A stretch of 64,000 nt of DNA, from positions 96,940 through 160,939 of the forward strand of contig NZ_JADVKT010000008.1 of the NCBI RefSeq assembly GCF_016508255.1, given 5' to 3'. Every line of letters starts with the position of its first letter. Within the stretch, counting starts at the first letter, position 1. Below, in pieces: positions 11,046 to 20,772 of the stretch. Position numbers and translations under genes: made by a program. The notes under the pieces are model-generated. The model ran no database searches. It was not told the origin of the DNA and saw only the letters and a program-made list of their open reading frames with translations. This DNA is from Acinetobacter calcoaceticus (GTDB lineage Bacteria > Pseudomonadota > Gammaproteobacteria > Pseudomonadales > Moraxellaceae).

Positions 11046-12203
11046 ATGTCATTGCTTGATCATTTTGCTACCGAGTTAGATGAGTTAAAACAACAAGGTA
11101 ATTTCAGACAATTTACCCAAAATGTGCAGCATGGCCGTTTTATTACAATTCAAAATAAAACAATGCTGAACTTAGCTTCAAATGATTATCTTGGACTGGC
11201 GGCTGATATCAATCTTCGTCAAGAATTTTTAGATAGCTTGCCGTTAGAGCGGAGCTATTTTAGTTCTTCATCGGCCCGTTTATTGACGGGTAACTTTGAT
11301 GAATATGAACAGTTGGAAAATAGCCTAAGCAAAGCATTTGGTGGTCGGGCAGCTTTACTATTTAATAGTGGTTACCATATGAATATTGGTATTTTACCTG
11401 CTGTTGCTGATGGAAAAACCTTAATCTTGGCAGATAAGTTAGTTCATGCAAGCATGATTGATGGAATACGTTTGTCTGGTGCTCAGTATGTACGTTATCG
11501 CCATAATGACTTAAAGCATCTAGAGCAACTTTTGCAAAAATATCATGATGACGACAAGATTGAACGCATTATTGTGGTGACTGAAAGTATTTTTAGCATG
11601 GATGGGGATGAAACTGATTTAGCTGCTTTGGTGCAACTAAAAAAACGTTTTGCCAAAACTATGCTCTATGTAGATGAAGCGCATTCAATCGGTGTACGTG
11701 GACAACAAGGTTTAGGATGTGCTGAGCAATACAATGTCATTCAAGATATTGATTTTCTAGTGGGAACATTAGGTAAAGCATTGGCAGCAGTGGGTGGCTA
11801 CGTTATTTGTCATCCAATTATTAAAGACTATTTAATTAATAAAATGCGCCCACTTATTTTTAGTACTGCCCAACCGCCAATTGTTATGGCATGGGCAAAC
11901 TTTGTGTTCCAAAAAGTATTACAAGCTCAGCCCCAACGTGAACATTTACAAACTATTAGTCAGTATCTTCAATATGCTGTTGTGCAAAAGGGTTACATTA
12001 GTCCATCAACAAGCCATATTATTCCAATTATTGTGGGCGAAAGTCAGGCTGCAATAGAAAAAGCAAAGCAGGTTCAAGAAAATGGTTTTTATGCCATGCC
12101 TGTACGTCCACCAACCGTTCCTCAAAATAGTTCTCGTTTGCGTATTTCTTTAACGTCAATGGTGCAGCAGCATGAGCTTGAAACATTGGTGAGTTTCCTG
12201 TGA
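11046..12203 (+). CDS. bioF: 8-amino-7-oxononanoate synthase BioF
   Basis: BioF condenses pimeloyl-ACP with alanine to form 7-keto-8-aminopelargonate. The 385-residue PLP enzyme has [10 protein letters not shown] near the N-terminus, the VDEAHSIGV cofactor motif (about 209-217) and the PLP Lys244 in [12 protein letters not shown] chose the ATG at 11046, directly after the bioA stop with a GGGAG site inside the bioA end. The longer frame starting inside bioA adds a tail that does not fit the family. The stop overlaps the bioC start by four bases. Confidence 0.96.
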   Translation: MSLLDHFATELDELKQQGNFRQFTQNVQHGRFITIQNKTMLNLASNDYLGLAADINLRQEFLDSLPLERSYFSSSSARLLTGNFDEYEQLENSLSKAFGGRAALLFNSGYHMNIGILPAVADGKTLILADKLVHASMIDGIRLSGAQYVRYRHNDLKHLEQLLQKYHDDDKIERIIVVTESIFSMDGDETDLAALVQLKKRFAKTMLYVDEAHSIGVRGQQGLGCAEQYNVIQDIDFLVGTLGKALAAVGGYVICHPIIKDYLINKMRPLIFSTAQPPIVMAWANFVFQKVLQAQPQREHLQTISQYLQYAVVQKGYISPSTSHIIPIIVGESQAAIEKAKQVQENGFYAMPVRPPTVPQNSSRLRISLTSMVQQHELETLVSFL

Positions 12204-12949
12204 GTTTGAATAAAACCTTAGTTGCTGAGCGGTTCGCTAAAGCGGGGCAGAGTTATTCAGAGCACGCCATTGTTCAAAAACAAATTTGTCAAAATTTAAT
12301 GGGGTTACTTCAGCAATTTTGCTCTGTAAATATGCCACGTGTTTTTGAAATTGGTTGTGGGTCGGGTAATCTAACGCATTTGATCACAGCGTACTTTCAG
12401 CTTGAGCATTTAGTTTTAAATGATTTATATGTAGATGTGCAGCAACATTTTACTCATCAAGAAAAGTTAGAATGGTTAATTGGGGATGTTGAAACGTTAA
12501 AGCTTCCAGAGCAGCTCGACATGATTGTTTCTGGTTCAGCTTTGCAATGGATGCAAGATTTACCACGCTTGCTCGAACGTTGTAATGAATCTTTAGTTGA
12601 TCAAGGCTGGTTATGTTTTTCAACTTTTGGGCCAAAAAATTTAATTGAAATTAAAGAGCTCACGGGTCAAGGCTTAAGTTATTGGTCTATCGAAAATTGG
12701 AATAGTGCCTTAACTCAGGCTGGTTTTGAGATTTTGCATTTGTCAGAGTCAGAGACCCAGCTCTATTTTGACTCCCCTAAAACAGTATTGCAGCATTTAA
12801 AATCAACAGGTGTAACAGCCACAGCACGGCATCGTTGGAATAAGCAGACTTTACAGCAGTTTTATCATGATTATGAACGGTTTAAACATGCCGGGGGTTA
12901 TTCCTTAACATATCATCCGATTTATTGTATTGCCCGGAGAGTTAAATGA
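12200..12949 (+). CDS. bioC: Malonyl-ACP O-methyltransferase BioC
   Basis: BioC methylates malonyl-ACP using S-adenosylmethionine, disguising it so that fatty-acid synthesis can extend it to pimeloyl-ACP methyl ester. The 249-residue class I methyltransferase has the SAM-binding motif [12 protein letters not shown] near residue 50 and a downstream GSALQWM segment seen in BioC proteins. It begins with GTG, which overlaps the bioF stop (GTGA), and ends overlapping bioD (ATGA). Both overlaps suggest translational coupling. Confidence 0.92.
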   Translation: MSLNKTLVAERFAKAGQSYSEHAIVQKQICQNLMGLLQQFCSVNMPRVFEIGCGSGNLTHLITAYFQLEHLVLNDLYVDVQQHFTHQEKLEWLIGDVETLKLPEQLDMIVSGSALQWMQDLPRLLERCNESLVDQGWLCFSTFGPKNLIEIKELTGQGLSYWSIENWNSALTQAGFEILHLSESETQLYFDSPKTVLQHLKSTGVTATARHRWNKQTLQQFYHDYERFKHAGGYSLTYHPIYCIARRVK

Positions 12950-13590
12950 GCGGTCAGATTTATTTTGTGAGTGGAATTGATACCGAAATTGGTAAAACCT
13001 ATGCCACTGGGTTCTTAGCAAAATTATGGACTGAACAAGGTAAAAAAGTAATTACCCAAAAACTCATTCAGACAGGTAATGCTGATATTTCTGAAGATAT
13101 TGAAAAGCATCGTGAAATTATGGGGCAGGGTTGGTTTCAAGAAGATCATGATAAGCTCACCATGCCGGAAATTTTTAGCTATCCTGCTTCACCTCATCTA
13201 GCAACACGCCTAGATAACCGAGAAATTGATTTTCAAAAAATTGAGAATGCGACTCAAACATTGGCCGAGCGTTTTGACGTTGTATTGTTAGAAGGTGCAG
13301 GTGGTTTGATGGTTCCATTAACCACTCATCTGCTCACTATTGATTATGTCGCTCAGCATCAGTTTCCTGTCATTTTAGTGACTTCTGGGCGTTTAGGAAG
13401 TATCAACCATACGTTACTTAGTCTTGAAGCACTTAAGTCTCGTGGGCTTAAATTAAAAGCTTTGGTTTATAACTTAAAAGATGAATCTAAAGATCCATTA
13501 ATTTCTCAAGATACCTCAAATTATCTGAAGGATTACTTGGCGGTTCACTTCCCTGAAGCAGAGTGGATTGAGTTGGCTAAGATGAATTAA
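12946..13590 (+). CDS. bioD: Dethiobiotin synthetase BioD
   Basis: BioD closes the ureido ring of dethiobiotin from diaminopelargonate, CO2 and ATP. The 214-residue P-loop protein has [13 protein letters not shown] (residues 10-22) and the [14 protein letters not shown] strand-turn typical of the family. It is the last gene of the operon, with a four-base overlap with bioC and a terminator just downstream. BioB, the final enzyme, is not in this cluster. Confidence 0.95.
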   Translation: MSGQIYFVSGIDTEIGKTYATGFLAKLWTEQGKKVITQKLIQTGNADISEDIEKHREIMGQGWFQEDHDKLTMPEIFSYPASPHLATRLDNREIDFQKIENATQTLAERFDVVLLEGAGGLMVPLTTHLLTIDYVAQHQFPVILVTSGRLGSINHTLLSLEALKSRGLKLKALVYNLKDESKDPLISQDTSNYLKDYLAVHFPEAEWIELAKMN

Positions 13591-13605
13591 AGCCAAAGTA
13601 GTAAT

Positions 13606-13637
13606 AAAAAAACCGCTCAAATTAGAGCGGTTTTTTT
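13606..13637. terminator. Bidirectional terminator bioD / rluB
   Basis: CCGCTC-AAATTA-GAGCGG stem flanked by A and T runs, between convergent genes. Confidence 0.92.
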
Positions 13638-13654
13638 ATTACTACTGAATGTTT

Positions 13655-14578
13655 TTAGAACTTTTTAGAACCACGGTTAAAACCAGTTGATTTACGTTGG
13701 TTTCCAGTGTTAACAGGAGCTTCTTTTTCATCATCACGACGTTGTTGACGCAAGAAACCGCCACGACGAGCTGCCATTGGTTTTTCGGTCATACGGTCTG
13801 TACGACGTTTTGCCATACCAAATAAGCCTGTGCCTTGGCGTGGTTTTAACTCAACAGATTTTGCTAGATTGTCGATATCAGTTTTATCGAGTTCCATCCA
13901 GCGGCCAGTACGTAATTCGCGTGGTAAAATAACTGTACCGTAGCGTGTACGTAATAAGCGGCTTACTTTAAGTTCTTGTGATTCAAAAATACGACGAACC
14001 TCACGGTTACGACCTTCTTTCACTACCACTTGATACCAGCGGTTAATACCTTCACCACCAATTTCCGAGAAAGACTCAAATTTAGCTGGACCATCTTCAA
14101 GCTCAACACCAGTTACCATTTTTTGGCGTATTTTAGGCGTTACTTCACCCATCACTCGAACGGCATATTCACGTTCAATTTCATTTGATGGATGCATTAA
14201 GCGGTTAGCAAGCTCACCATCATTTGTAAATAATAATAAACCAGTACTGTTAATATCCAGACGGCCTACCATTACCCAGCGGTCATTTGCAATTTGTGGT
14301 AAATGATCAAATACGGTTGGGCGTTTTTCAGGATCATTACGTGAACAAATTTCGCCTTCTGGTTTATAGTAAATCAAAACACGACGACGAATTTCATCTT
14401 CAATTTGAAACTGAACTTTGCGGCCATCAATGCGTAATTCATCGCCTGGTTCAATGCGCTCACCCACTTGGGCAACACGACCGTTTACACTCACGCGTCC
14501 TGCGGCAATAACCTCTTCCATATATCGGCGGGAACCTAATCCGATTCGCGCTAATACTTTTTGCAATTTTTCACTCAT
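13655..14578 (-). CDS. rluB: 23S rRNA pseudouridine synthase RluB
   Basis: RluB converts a uridine of 23S rRNA helix 90 (position 2605 in E. coli) to pseudouridine. The 307-residue protein has an N-terminal S4 RNA-binding domain (KVLARIGLGSRRYMEE, about 5-60) and a RsuA-family catalytic domain with the Asp in VGRLDINSTGLLL. The C-terminal 60 residues are an Arg/Lys/Gly-rich basic tail with low complexity, probably RNA-binding. It is downstream of scpA-scpB on the minus strand, the usual arrangement. Confidence 0.94.
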   Translation of the reverse strand: MSEKLQKVLARIGLGSRRYMEEVIAAGRVSVNGRVAQVGERIEPGDELRIDGRKVQFQIEDEIRRRVLIYYKPEGEICSRNDPEKRPTVFDHLPQIANDRWVMVGRLDINSTGLLLFTNDGELANRLMHPSNEIEREYAVRVMGEVTPKIRQKMVTGVELEDGPAKFESFSEIGGEGINRWYQVVVKEGRNREVRRIFESQELKVSRLLRTRYGTVILPRELRTGRWMELDKTDIDNLAKSVELKPRQGTGLFGMAKRRTDRMTEKPMAARRGGFLRQQRRDDEKEAPVNTGNQRKSTGFNRGSKKF

Positions 14579-14619
14579 GACAGCACAACCTTAGACATAA
14601 TGATCAACAGTCCACCTCT

Positions 14620-15213
14620 TTATGATTTCGGTGCATTTGCATCGAGAGCCATAAAGGCTTCCTTGGCGTTCTGTAGGGGAGGCAATTGGCCTAGCGAGGC
14701 TAGACCAAAAGCATTCAGAAACTGAGGCGTTGTAATTAGCAACGCAGGTCTTCCGGGTAAATCTCTAAAACCGGCTTCTTTAATCCAGTTCCAGTCAAAT
14801 AGTGTTCTAAGAATCTGACTATTATTAGATACACCACGAATTTGTTCAATATCAGCACGGGTAACTGGTTGATGATAAGCAATGACAGCCAGTGTTTCTA
14901 GCAATGAAGGCGACAGTTTTGTTGGTCGCTCGGGCCAAATTTGCGCAATAATACTACGATATTTAGATCTTACCTGAAAGCGAAACCCTTGTGCTGTTTC
15001 AATCAACTCAATAGATCGGCCATGTTGTAAGAGCGCGAGCTGTTGTAAAAGTTGACGAAGCTGCTGTTTATTATACTGATTATTGAAAGCTTCTTTTAAA
15101 CGGGCAATTGAAACGGGTGCTTCACTGGCAAAAATAATTGCTTCAAGTTGTAATAAGACTTCGTGGTGAATGTCAGCTAATGACAAATCACTATTATTTT
15201 GTTCAAAACTCAT
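14620..15213 (-). CDS. scpB: Segregation and condensation protein ScpB
   Basis: ScpB dimerises and binds ScpA to complete the SMC condensin ring. The 197-residue product is made of two winged-helix domains. The conserved segment ETLAVIAYHQPVTRADIEQIRGV (about residues 107-129) and the following GRPALLITT stretch identify it. Its start overlaps scpA by four bases (ATGA). Together with smc at the window start, this shows a Smc-ScpAB condensin rather than MukBEF. Confidence 0.95.
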   Translation of the reverse strand: MSFEQNNSDLSLADIHHEVLLQLEAIIFASEAPVSIARLKEAFNNQYNKQQLRQLLQQLALLQHGRSIELIETAQGFRFQVRSKYRSIIAQIWPERPTKLSPSLLETLAVIAYHQPVTRADIEQIRGVSNNSQILRTLFDWNWIKEAGFRDLPGRPALLITTPQFLNAFGLASLGQLPPLQNAKEAFMALDANAPKS

Positions 15214-16001
15214 AGTGAAGATCCTTGAATTGCTAAAGGAGCTTCAATACCAGAGGCAATAATTTTAACTCGCTGTTGTCGGGTTAATTCTAAAACAGCC
15301 ATAAATGTAACAACCATTCCCATGCGACCTTGCAGAGGATTGAGTAATTCTTTAAAACTTAACACGTCACCAGACTCTAATTTCTCTTCAATATATGCAA
15401 TGCGTTCTTCTAGTAATACAGGTTCTTGAGCCACGACATGCGTAACAGGTTCTGGACGGTTAAATACACAGAACAAAGCATCATGTAATACTGAGATATC
15501 ATAGCCCTCATAAATAGGAGCGATATGACCTAAGCTTACATTAGCACTGAATGTATCACGCTCAAGAATTGGCATTTGACCTAAACGCTCAGCTGCTTGC
15601 TTAATACGTAAATAGGTTTCAAGTCGATCAATAAGTTCCTGCTTAGGATCTTTTTCAATACTGATAATGGTTGGCTTTGGTAAAAGTAAGCGAGACTTTA
15701 AATCAGCCAACAAAGCTGCCATCACCATATAATCTGCTGTTAGCTCAATATTTAAGGACTTCATACTATCCATATAGGTTAAATATTGAGTTGCTATGGG
15801 AGCAATATCGACTTGAATTAAATCAAAACCGTTTTTTTGAATCAGATAAATTAAAAAATCTAGTGGACCTTCAAACTGTTCGAGCAAAATCTCAAATGCA
15901 GCAGGAGGTATATAGAGATCTTCAGGAATCTTGTCATGCCACTCATCTAAAACACGGATGTGTGGAGCGTCTTCCATGGATTGATGAAGTGATTGATTCA
16001 T
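15210..16001 (-). CDS. scpA: Segregation and condensation protein ScpA
   Basis: ScpA is the kleisin bridging the two SMC heads. The 263-residue product shows the family signature FEGPLDFLIYLIQKN followed by TQYLTYMDSM and AADYMVMAALLADLKSRLLLP-like helices, with a winged-helix C-terminus (FMAVLELTRQQRVKI). The first 30 residues look like an extension. It heads the scpA-scpB pair. The 224 bases upstream toward yciO are AT-rich with no element I recognise. Confidence 0.94.
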   Translation of the reverse strand: MNQSLHQSMEDAPHIRVLDEWHDKIPEDLYIPPAAFEILLEQFEGPLDFLIYLIQKNGFDLIQVDIAPIATQYLTYMDSMKSLNIELTADYMVMAALLADLKSRLLLPKPTIISIEKDPKQELIDRLETYLRIKQAAERLGQMPILERDTFSANVSLGHIAPIYEGYDISVLHDALFCVFNRPEPVTHVVAQEPVLLEERIAYIEEKLESGDVLSFKELLNPLQGRMGMVVTFMAVLELTRQQRVKIIASGIEAPLAIQGSSL

Positions 16002-16225
16002 TACGATTATAAGCCACGCGAATTTTCAAAAGCATGAGACTTGTTATTCAAGTCAAAGAGAGCTGTAAATAGAAGAACAGCAGATAGTGGAAATCATTCT
16101 AAATGAATTGTGTCTTTTAATAAATTACTTAACGACTAAAGTGTAAAAAAAATCCAAAATAAATAAAGAGTATTTTTTTGAGTGATAATACATTTTTTAA
16201 AACTATTGGTAAAAAATGTAAGTAC

Positions 16226-16843
16226 TTATTCAAAAGCACTTACATCACCAACACCACGGCGGATAATTTCAGGATGTTCACCCGATAAGTCGACAATACT
16301 TGTACTTGTTAAAGTGCCGAAACCACCGTCAATAAATACATCGATTCGTTTATCTAACTGATTTTCAATATCGTAAGGATCATCTAGGGGATCTTGTTGT
16401 CCCGGTAAAATTAATGTACTGGTGAGTAAGGGTTCACCAAGTTCTTTTAATAGAGCCTGACAAATTGGGTTACTTGGAATACGTAAGCCAATGGTTTTCT
16501 TTTTAGGGTGCATCAATCTACGAGGAACTTCACTGGTTGCAGGTAAAATGAAGGTCGTAATAGCAGGTGTATTCGCTTTCAATAAACGATATGTCGCATT
16601 ATCAACTTTTGCATAAGTAGCAATATCTGATAAGTCGCAGCACATAATGGCATATTGATGCTTAGGCCCCAAACCACGAATCTGTGCAATACGCTCCATG
16701 GCATTTTTATTACCAATTTGACAGCCAATTGCATAGGCAGCATCGGTAGGGTAGACCACAACATCTCCGGCACGAATGCGTTCAACCGCTTGGCTAATGA
16801 GGCGTTGCTGTGGATTTTCAGGATGTACATGTAAATGCATCAT
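16226..16843 (-). CDS. yciO: L-threonylcarbamoyladenylate synthase-family protein YciO
   Basis: This is a 205-residue YrdC/Sua5-fold protein. It resembles E. coli YciO along its length: HPENPQQRLI at the start, VVYPTDAAYAIGC, TTFILPATSEVPRR and the C-terminal GVGDVSAFE. YrdC/TsaC proteins make threonylcarbamoyl-AMP for tRNA t6A. YciO shares the fold, but its role in t6A synthesis is weak or uncertain, so the exact function is open. The product begins Met-Met; either ATG (16843 or 16840) would serve. Confidence 0.88.
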   Translation of the reverse strand: MMHLHVHPENPQQRLISQAVERIRAGDVVVYPTDAAYAIGCQIGNKNAMERIAQIRGLGPKHQYAIMCCDLSDIATYAKVDNATYRLLKANTPAITTFILPATSEVPRRLMHPKKKTIGLRIPSNPICQALLKELGEPLLTSTLILPGQQDPLDDPYDIENQLDKRIDVFIDGGFGTLTSTSIVDLSGEHPEIIRRGVGDVSAFE

Positions 16844-16932
16844 ATTTTAGAGACTCCATCACGCCAGTGTTAAAATAATTATTAGGCTTTTTAAACAACC
16901 TATGCAAGTAATTAACGTGGTTTTTTTGTCAA

Positions 16933-17595
16933 TTAATCAAGGAGTTCACGTTTAAATTCATTTGATTGTAATGCTATGTCTGGGCGTGTACATTGGCAAA
17001 TAAAACCAATAAATGCAGCTGCATCACGTGGCAACTTGGCTTCACCTGAAAAGTAACGTTGTACTTGAGCATAAACATTATCTTTAAATATTTTGCCATC
17101 TCCGCCATCACCTGTGAGGTTATCAAGCGAGACTCTAAACTTTCTACCAAAAGACTGTGCAAACAACCATTCAATTGCTTGTGGCTTAATTTCTACTTGT
17201 TCAAATAGGCTTTGCTGTTCTTGAGTACGGCCATCGGGTGCATACCAATATCCCAGATCAGGTAGTAAGCGGCGTTTTTCACCAGCAATCGACCAATGAC
17301 TGATTTCATGCAAGGCGCTGTTCAAAAAACCATGGGCGAATTGGATTTTAGCTGGACCCTGATTTGTTGCCGGGAAATATTCTGGTTCAAAATCTCCACG
17401 AACTAATGTCACATTATGGTGGGAAAACCAGTGATTAAAGTGTAAAATAAGCCAATCAACTTGCTCAGACTCCGATTTTGAGCTTGACCATGGTGAGAGT
17501 TGCACTATGTCAGGTACAAAGATGTTCTGATGCGTTGAATGGGTGCAAACGAGTAATGAAGTGTTAACTTCAGGTTGCGGCTGCAACAGGTGCAT
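16933..17595 (-). CDS. epmC: Elongation factor P hydroxylase EpmC
   Basis: EpmC hydroxylates the beta-lysyl-lysine on elongation factor P after EpmA and EpmB have acted. The 220-residue protein carries the metal-binding stretch HEISHW (His96-His100), FAHGFLNSALHE before it, and LGYWYAPDGRTQEQQ and VEIKPQAIEWLF after it, all close to E. coli YfcM. The N-terminus is longer than the E. coli protein, but there is no later Met that fits. It is divergent from yceD. EF-P and the genes for EpmA and EpmB are not in this window. Confidence 0.9.
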   Translation of the reverse strand: MHLLQPQPEVNTSLLVCTHSTHQNIFVPDIVQLSPWSSSKSESEQVDWLILHFNHWFSHHNVTLVRGDFEPEYFPATNQGPAKIQFAHGFLNSALHEISHWSIAGEKRRLLPDLGYWYAPDGRTQEQQSLFEQVEIKPQAIEWLFAQSFGRKFRVSLDNLTGDGGDGKIFKDNVYAQVQRYFSGEAKLPRDAAAFIGFICQCTRPDIALQSNEFKRELLD

Positions 17596-17649
17596 TGCTT
17601 AATTTACCCCGAGTTCTGTCTAAAGAAGTGCAAAATTGTATCTTAATCT

Positions 17650-17678
17650 TTGACAGAGTACCGATGAATTTGTAGAAT
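17650..17678 (+). promoter_or_regulatory. Promoter of yceD-rpmF
   Basis: TTGACA (17650-17655), a 17-base spacer and TAGAAT (17673-17678). The predicted start near 17685 leaves only about seven bases before the yceD ATG. Confidence 0.75.
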
Positions 17679-17691
17679 TGCCGCCTTAATT

Positions 17692-18252
17692 ATGTCAGCA
17701 AATACCTTTCCGGCACAGATTGAGCCGTTTAAATGGGCTGAACAAGGCTTTACATGGTCAGGTCAACTGCCCTTGTCTCGCTTTGCTCGTATCGCTCGTG
17801 AAGCTGTTGGATCAATTGATAATCAATTGGTCAACATAGACTGTAAGCTATCAATGGATGCATATCATCGCATTGTGTGGATGGATGGTCATATAGACAC
17901 GATAGTTCCAATGGAGTGCCAACGTTGTTTGGAACCTGTTGAAATACCTCTTGTCTTAGACTTCCATATTGCATTAGTGGATGATGAGTCACTGATAGAG
18001 CGCTTGGATGAGGATGCTGATTTCATCGTTTTAGGTGAAAGTGAGTCTTCGACGAAAGGTGATTATGATACGCCTGCCTCGATTAACTTGCTCGCATTAC
18101 TAGAAGATGAACTGTTATTGTTGGTGCCTTTATCTCCCAAGCATGATGCTTGTGAAAATAAACATCAACCTACCGTTCAAAATGTTGTTGAAGAAAAACG
18201 GGATAATCCGTTTGATGTTTTGGCAGGTTTGAAGGGTAAACTTAACTCATAA
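17692..18252 (+). CDS. yceD: YceD/DUF177 family protein
   Basis: YceD is a conserved small protein needed for normal 23S rRNA accumulation in bacteria and is nearly always next to rpmF, as here. The 186-residue product has the family Cys pair CQRCLEPVEIPL (about residues 82-93), an acidic middle and the C-terminal motif with PLSPKHDAC and NPFDVLAGLK. No Shine-Dalgarno is visible, and the likely transcription start is very close to the ATG, so translation may be close to leaderless. Confidence 0.9.
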   Translation: MSANTFPAQIEPFKWAEQGFTWSGQLPLSRFARIAREAVGSIDNQLVNIDCKLSMDAYHRIVWMDGHIDTIVPMECQRCLEPVEIPLVLDFHIALVDDESLIERLDEDADFIVLGESESSTKGDYDTPASINLLALLEDELLLLVPLSPKHDACENKHQPTVQNVVEEKRDNPFDVLAGLKGKLNS

Positions 18253-18326
18253 TTTGTGATATAATTGTGAGATAAGACAACTGAATTTGTTCTGATCCAT
18301 TTTTTCGATCTTTGTAAGGAGCCATC

Positions 18327-18512
18327 ATGGCCGTTCAGCAAAACCGTAAAAGTCGCTCTCGCCGTGACATGCGCCGTTCACATGACGCTTTAACCGAGAA
18401 TGCATTAACAGTAGACCAAGCAACTGGTGAAACTCATCGTCGTCACCACGTGACTAAAGACGGTTTCTACCGTGGTCGTCAATTATTCGCTAAAGCAGCT
18501 GATGCTGAATAA
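18327..18512 (+). CDS. rpmF: 50S ribosomal protein L32
   Basis: L32 is a 61-residue basic protein of the large ribosomal subunit. It opens [20 protein letters not shown] and has no zinc-binding cysteines, as in the Cys-minus gammaproteobacterial form. An AAGGAG site precedes the ATG. It follows yceD in the usual pair and is closed by a terminator. Confidence 0.98.
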
Positions 18513-18556
18513 TTGTATGATATGCATTAAGCGTGATGCTTAAGTATAGAAAAAAT

Positions 18557-18579
18557 GGGAGCGAAAGCTCCCTTTTTTT
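18557..18579 (+). terminator. Terminator after rpmF
   Basis: GGGAGC-GAAA-GCTCCC tetraloop hairpin followed by seven T. Confidence 0.95.
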
Positions 18580-18663
18580 GTTGTTTTTCGCAATTATAAA
18601 AATATAAATAACATGTTAAATTTCCGCTCCAGAAATGAGTGAAAACCCAAAAAAGGATTTCTT

Positions 18664-19650
18664 ATGTCTGCTAAACGTCTTGAACAAGTAGCTTTAGCCA
18701 CAAAAACTGCGTTTGTGTTTCCGGGTCAAGGTTCACAAAAAGTCGGTATGCTTGCTGAACTAGCAGAACAGTTTAGTGGGGTTGGGCAAACCTTTGCTGA
18801 AGCTTCGGATGCACTTGGATTCGATCTGTGGCATATTGCGCAAAGTGGTGAAGGCCTCAACCAAACAGAAAATACCCAACCTGTGTTATTAACTGCCAGT
18901 ATCGCTCTATGGCGTGTATGGCTTGATTTAGGTGGTCTGGCACCTAAGTACCTTGCAGGACATTCTCTAGGTGAATACAGCGCCTTGGTTGCTGCAGGAT
19001 CTATGAGCTTGGCAGATGCAGTGAAACTCGTGAATTTGCGTGGCAAACTCATGCAAAGCGCTGTTCCTCAAGGGGAAGGAGCTATGGCTGCAATCCTTGG
19101 TTTGGCTGATGAAAAAGTGGTTGAACTTTGCCAAATCGTGAATGCTGAAGGTCAAGGCTCAGTAGAAGCTGCAAACTATAATTCACAAGGCCAAGTCGTG
19201 ATTGCTGGAAGTACAGCATCTGTACAACAAGTGATGGCTTTGGCAAAAGAGCAGTCTGCTAAGGCAATTGCTTTACCTGTGTCAGTTCCTTCGCATTGTT
19301 CATTGATGAAACCTGCTGCTGAAAAATTTGCAGAAGCTTTGGAACAAACTGCCATTGAGCTGCCTACCATTCCTGTAATACAAAATGTCAACGCGGGAAT
19401 AGCTACCGATGTTGCTCAATTGCGTCAGGCATTAACTGCTCAATTGTACCAATCTGTACAATGGACAGACACGATGCAGTTTTTACAAGACCAAGGTATT
19501 CACTACGTTGTTGAGTGTGGCCCTGGTACAGTATTGAGTAATCTTGCGAAGCGTTTACCAAATATAGAAAAAGCTTTTGCTATTGATAGCAAGAGTAAAA
19601 TGGAAGATGCCCTAAATGCTGTTTTAGTGGCAGAAGGAAAAATTGCATGA
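18664..19650 (+). CDS. fabD: Malonyl-CoA:ACP transacylase FabD
   Basis: FabD loads malonate from malonyl-CoA onto acyl carrier protein for fatty-acid elongation. The 328-residue product has FVFPGQGSQKVGM at the N-terminus, the catalytic Ser101 in GHSLGEYSALVA, and the active-site His of the PSHCSLM segment. A typical product is about 310 residues; the N-terminal 15 residues are extra but no later start fits. It overlaps fabG by four bases (ATGA). plsX and fabH, often found between rpmF and fabD, are absent. Confidence 0.96.
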   Translation: MSAKRLEQVALATKTAFVFPGQGSQKVGMLAELAEQFSGVGQTFAEASDALGFDLWHIAQSGEGLNQTENTQPVLLTASIALWRVWLDLGGLAPKYLAGHSLGEYSALVAAGSMSLADAVKLVNLRGKLMQSAVPQGEGAMAAILGLADEKVVELCQIVNAEGQGSVEAANYNSQGQVVIAGSTASVQQVMALAKEQSAKAIALPVSVPSHCSLMKPAAEKFAEALEQTAIELPTIPVIQNVNAGIATDVAQLRQALTAQLYQSVQWTDTMQFLQDQGIHYVVECGPGTVLSNLAKRLPNIEKAFAIDSKSKMEDALNAVLVAEGKIA

Positions 19651-20381
19651 CACAAGAACGCAAAGTTGCATTAGTAACGGGCGCGAGTCGGGGCATTGGC
19701 GCTGCAATTGCCCAGCAACTTATTCAAGACGGTTATTTTGTTGTAGGTACTGCGACATCTGAATCTGGCGCACAAAAGTTAAGTGAAAGCTTTGGTGAGC
19801 AAGGGGCAGGTTTAGCTCTCGATGTGCGTAATCTCGAAGAGATTGAAGCAGTCGTTTCTCATATTGAACAAAACTATGGCCCTGTGCTTATTTTGGTTAA
19901 TAATGCGGGTATCACGAAAGACAATTTATTGCTGCGCATGTCAGAAGATGATTGGGATGATATTCTCAACATTCACCTCAAAGCTGTATATCGTTTATCT
20001 AAACGTGTGCTTAAAGGTATGACAAAAGCGCGCTTTGGCCGCATTATTAATATTAGTTCTGTTGTTGCGCACTTTGCAAACCCAGGTCAAGCGAACTACT
20101 CTGCTGCAAAAGCAGGTATTGAAGCGTTTAGCCGTAGTCTTGCAAAAGAAATGGGTAGCCGCCAAATCACTGTGAATAGTGTGGCACCAGGTTTCATTGC
20201 AACAGAAATGACAGATGCACTTAGTGAAGACATTCGCAAAAAAATGAGTGATCAAGTGGCTTTAAATCGCTTAGGTGAGCCACAAGATATCGCAAATGCG
20301 GTGAGTTTCCTTGCAAGTGATAAAGCAGGTTACATTACCGGTACGGTATTACATGTAAATGGTGGTTTATACATGGCTTAA
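19647..20381 (+). CDS. fabG: 3-oxoacyl-[ACP] reductase FabG
   Basis: FabG reduces beta-ketoacyl-ACP with NADPH, the first reduction of each elongation cycle. The 244-residue short-chain dehydrogenase has the cofactor motif TGASRGIG (residues 12-19), NNAG (about 88-91), and the catalytic set of Ser in NISSV, Tyr in QANYSAAKAG and the Lys four residues later. It sits between fabD and acpP; the pairing with acpP supports a role in primary fatty-acid synthesis rather than a side pathway. Confidence 0.96.
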   Translation: MTQERKVALVTGASRGIGAAIAQQLIQDGYFVVGTATSESGAQKLSESFGEQGAGLALDVRNLEEIEAVVSHIEQNYGPVLILVNNAGITKDNLLLRMSEDDWDDILNIHLKAVYRLSKRVLKGMTKARFGRIINISSVVAHFANPGQANYSAAKAGIEAFSRSLAKEMGSRQITVNSVAPGFIATEMTDALSEDIRKKMSDQVALNRLGEPQDIANAVSFLASDKAGYITGTVLHVNGGLYMA

Positions 20382-20465
20382 GGCTGATGTATAAACTTTA
20401 AAAAATTTTTATATTCAATTAAACTAGTGGCAAATCAAACGCCACAAGCAATGAGGAGAATTCCT

Positions 20466-20702
20466 GTGAGCGATATCGAACTACGCGTTAAACAAGCAGT
20501 TGCAGAACAACTTGGTCTTAAAGCTGAAGAGATTAAAAACGAAGCATCTTTTATGGATGACTTAGGTGCTGACTCTTTAGATTTAGTTGAACTTGTAATG
20601 TCTTTCGAAAACGACTTCGACATCACTATCCCTGATGAAGATTCAAACGAAATCACTACAGTTCAATCTGCAATTGACTATGTAACTAAAAAACTTGGTT
20701 AA
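20466..20702 (+). CDS. acpP: Acyl carrier protein AcpP
   Basis: AcpP carries growing acyl chains on a phosphopantetheine arm. With the GTG start at 20466 the product has 78 residues, the normal length, and an acidic four-helix sequence with the prosthetic-group Ser37 in [18 protein letters not shown] ribosome site lies just ahead. An upstream ATG would add 13 residues that no family member has. It ends the fabD-fabG-acpP cluster and is followed by a terminator. Confidence 0.97.
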   Translation: MSDIELRVKQAVAEQLGLKAEEIKNEASFMDDLGADSLDLVELVMSFENDFDITIPDEDSNEITTVQSAIDYVTKKLG

Positions 20703-20727
20703 TTCGCATATTGCTGATTAAAAAGAA

Positions 20728-20751
20728 GGCCACCGCAAGGTGGCTTTTTTT
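20728..20751 (+). terminator. Terminator after acpP
   Basis: GCCACC-GCAA-GGTGGC hairpin with seven T. Confidence 0.94.
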
Positions 20752-20772
20752 ATTTGAGTAAAATAATTGATA

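Noticed and set aside
20427..20702. Longer 91-codon acpP
   Set aside because: The GTG at 20466 has a strong GAGGAGAA site and gives the standard 78-residue protein.
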